From Planctomycetaceae bacterium (lineage in GTDB: Bacteria; Planctomycetota; Planctomycetia; Pirellulales; Pirellulaceae), in assembly GCA_024642765.1 (NCBI GenBank), contig JAHEAM010000230.1, positions 1 through 6,342 of the forward strand: a stretch of DNA of 6,342 nucleotides, read 5' to 3'. The notes below the pieces were generated by a model that worked only from the letters and a program-made list of their open reading frames with translations, searched no databases and had not been told where the DNA came from. A program made the translations under genes and the position numbers. This document shows positions 5,361-6,342 of the stretch, piece by piece; within the stretch, counting starts at the first letter, position 1; each line of letters begins with the position of its first letter.

Positions 5361-5451
5361 TCATAACGACGGCCATCACCCGGCACGTACGAGAGATGAT
5401 CCATTTCAAAAACTGTCGAACGCATGCTCAGCGTGCATGGCTTTGTTATTT
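5361..5451 (-). other. attC-like recombination site (upstream of aquaporin), well-formed
   Basis: A 91-bp imperfect palindrome. Plus-strand cores are TCATAAC (5361-5367) and GTTATTT (5445-5451), pairing ATAAC/GTTAT. Inside, GCCAT (5372-5376) pairs with ATGGC (5437-5441) and GCACG (5383-5387) with CGTGC (5432-5436). The two blocks are contiguous on the right arm but separated by six bases on the left. On the gene strand the left core reads ATAACAAAGCCATG, like the other sites. It closes the zinc-ribbon cassette, though that gene ends nearly 400 nt upstream. Confidence 0.65.
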
Positions 5452-5813
5452 GCGATTTTCGAGCATCGGATCGGCATTGAGTTTGTCTAATGATTTGGGC
5501 AAGGACCCAAATATACGGACTATGTCGCCACACAGATCGTAGCAGAACTTCGCATCTTGCAGAAGCTTCAAGATCCAATCCGTGTGATCAACAACTCAGG
5601 ATCAAGCAACATGCCACGATGAACGATCTGACCGCAGCCGATTTCAAACCATGCCACAGACATCATAGGGAATGGTAAGTGAGACCACCACTCGACGTGC
5701 CAGCTTGTCGGTTGTCCATCAACACACTCAGCGAATCAAATCGCTCGGTCAGAAGACAATCGACCGGTAGCAACCGTAATAGTCCATTGTACTTCAACGC
5801 GGACATATCCATG
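5452..5813. other. Non-coding 3' part of the zinc-ribbon cassette, no supported gene
   Basis: About 360 nt between the zinc-ribbon stop and the attC-like site. Open frames on both strands are short, overlap each other and show no family motif. A 49-codon minus-strand frame beginning MDMSALKYNGLL (stop near 5663) and a plus-strand frame beginning MNDLTAADFKPC (ATG 5619, stop 5678) are the most protein-like, but neither has a ribosome site. The stretch may be a decayed or inverted second gene, or untranslated sequence. Confidence 0.4.
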
Positions 5814-5839
5814 ATCGAAGTGAACGTACTTCGATTTTT
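5814..5839 (+). terminator. Terminator-like hairpin abutting the zinc-ribbon gene
   Basis: A perfect 8-bp inverted repeat ATCGAAGT (5814-5821) / ACTTCGAT (5828-5835) with a 6-nt loop, followed by TTTT on the plus strand. The T-run is on the plus side, so as an intrinsic terminator it would stop rightward transcription into the 3' end of the minus-strand gene. The stem has only three G-C pairs. It begins 1 nt past the stop of the leftward gene and could also stabilise that mRNA's 3' end. Confidence 0.5.
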
Positions 5840-5840
5840 G

Positions 5841-6161
5841 TCAGTCAAATAAGAGAGACCAAACGCCGAAGATAATGCCGCTCGTCTTTCCTGCCTGTCT
5901 TGCCCTGCGGATAGCGTCAGCGTGTTTGCGCCGATGCAAGCCGGCGCTGCTACCCAGAATTCTAGGCAACTCGCCACGATCGAGCCACACACCATGTTTC
6001 GCGCAGACATCTACGTTCACTCCTGACATTTGCTCGACATCCATGTGGTTTCCACAAATGGGACACGGCCGTTCTCCGCTCGGAACGATTTCGTTATTCT
6101 CTTCAATGGCTTCAAGTTCGGTACGTTCTAATTCAGCCAAAAATGCTTCGGTATCGTCCAT
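5841..6161 (-). CDS. TFIIB-type zinc-ribbon protein (zf-TFIIB family)
   Basis: A 106-residue product. Residues 1-30 are an acidic helix (MDDTEAFLAELERTELEAIE), probably coiled. Residues 32-65 are a zinc ribbon: CPICG (Cys33, Cys36), then VCAKHGVWLDRGEL with Cys53 and His56 completing the site and the typical HGxWLDxGEL signature of the zf-TFIIB family. The C-terminus is basic (HRRKHADAIRRARQAGK) and ends in a short hydrophobic stretch (GIIFGVWSLLF). The zinc ribbon suggests binding to protein or nucleic acid; no specific role is known. ATG 6161 is chosen because GGGAG lies 9 nt upstream; an upstream in-frame TTG at 6215 would add 18 residues. It heads the rightmost cassette of the array. Confidence 0.85.
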   Translation of the reverse strand: MDDTEAFLAELERTELEAIEENNEIVPSGERPCPICGNHMDVEQMSGVNVDVCAKHGVWLDRGELPRILGSSAGLHRRKHADAIRRARQAGKTSGIIFGVWSLLFD

Positions 6162-6255
6162 TTCTTTCTGCTCCCTTTTCAGCGGATAATGCTTGTGTTC
6201 ACCGGGCGGCGGCAAAAGATATTGACTTCAGAATCGGCACCGCCCGCCGCTCCAT

Positions 6256-6329
6256 GCGCAACACATTATCATGCAATTAGGTGAGCAGTGGAAATGCTAC
6301 ATCGCCGGTAGGTGTTGACAGTGTTGTTT
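6256..6329 (-). other. Tentative attC-like remnant upstream of the zinc-ribbon gene
   Basis: Plus-strand GCGCAAC (6256-6262) and GTTGTTT (6323-6329) could be cores; CAACAC (6259-6264) pairs with GTGTTG (6321-6326). On the gene strand AAACAAC occurs at the left arm. Inner blocks are not clearly complementary. The position, about 95 nt before the next gene start, is right for a cassette boundary, but the sequence evidence is weak. Confidence 0.2.
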
Positions 6330-6342
6330 GGACGCGCCAATT

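Larger units (their letters stand above)
1277..5451 (-). mobile_element. Integron-type gene-cassette array (distal part), seven attC-like sites
   Basis: Seven co-directional genes of mostly unrelated function (an eighth lies further right) are separated by imperfect inverted repeats that behave like attC sites. The outer arms resemble RYYYAAC and GTTRRRY, and complementary inner blocks are separated by bulges. On the coding strand, AACAA occurs at the left core in six of seven sites. Genes begin shortly after a right core (1-35 nt in four cases), and one ends inside a left core. In known integrons the genes read away from attI, so the integrase would lie beyond the right edge and 1277 marks the distal end. 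No integrase, attI or cassette promoter is visible in the window. Planctomycetes such as Rhodopirellula baltica are known to carry an integron integrase, so the setting is plausible. I judged site similarity by eye. Confidence 0.7.

Noticed and set aside
5327..5578. An 83-codon minus-strand frame before the aquaporin
   Set aside because: It runs through the attC-like site 5361-5451 and into the aquaporin start; composition is not protein-like.
5619..5678. A plus-strand frame reading MNDLTAADFKPC, which recalls the beginning of some small conserved bacterial proteins
   Set aside because: The frame stops after 19 codons and I could not follow a convincing continuation in another frame. It may be a decayed gene, but the evidence is too thin.
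5663..6010. A 115-codon minus-strand frame overlapping the zinc-ribbon gene
   Set aside because: Its upstream two thirds are an out-of-frame reading of the zinc-ribbon gene. The remaining 49 codons after 5841 show no motif or ribosome site.

Overview
The window looks like a stretch of a bacterial chromosome, most likely from a planctomycete. That assignment is an inference from gene style (a lone receiver protein followed by a second receiver-type protein, Tat/lipoprotein-type small proteins, a DUF5671-like membrane protein) and from the repeat elements; there is no 16S rRNA or other phylogenetic marker to confirm it.

Layout. Bases 1-595 carry two co-directional two-component genes on the minus strand: the first 29 codons of a receiver-domain protein (cut by the window edge) and a complete stand-alone receiver. 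Bases 596-939 hold no gene I can support. A tRNA-Lys(UUU) lies at 940-1012 on the plus strand, with a possible promoter upstream and a good hairpin terminator behind it. Bases 1045-1276 are non-coding and full of short imperfect tandem duplications.

From about 1277 to the right edge the organisation changes: eight genes follow, all on the minus strand and mostly of unrelated function. In order of transcription (right to left) they are a TFIIB-type zinc-ribbon protein, an AqpZ-type aquaporin, an 85-residue orphan, a VOC-fold protein, a DUF5671-like membrane protein with an overlapping pseudopilin-like protein, a VOC protein with a Tat/lipoprotein-type leader, and a 4-oxalocrotonate tautomerase-family protein. 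After nearly every gene there is an imperfect inverted repeat whose outer arms read like RYYYAAC...GTTRRRY core sites. The four best (2270-2356, 3655-3743, 4201-4292, 5361-5451) are 87-92 bp long, with nested complementary blocks separated by bulges. Six of the seven sites carry AACAA at the left core on the coding strand. One gene ends inside a core site (TAA within GCATAAC) and several start within 1-35 nt of the preceding right core.

This is the architecture of an integron gene-cassette array: gene, attC, gene, attC. No integrase is in the window. Because cassettes read away from attI, an integron integrase and attI would be expected to the right of base 6342, and the left end near 1277 would be the old, distal end of the array next to the tRNA-Lys. 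The sites vary in quality: 4201-4292, 3655-3743 and 5361-5451 are convincing, 2270-2356 is good, 1277-1342 fair, and 4546-4595, 1666-1710 and 6256-6329 tentative. The cassette genes do not form a pathway; what unites them is the recombination sites, apart from the DUF5671/pseudopilin-like pair, which shares one cassette and probably acts together in the membrane.
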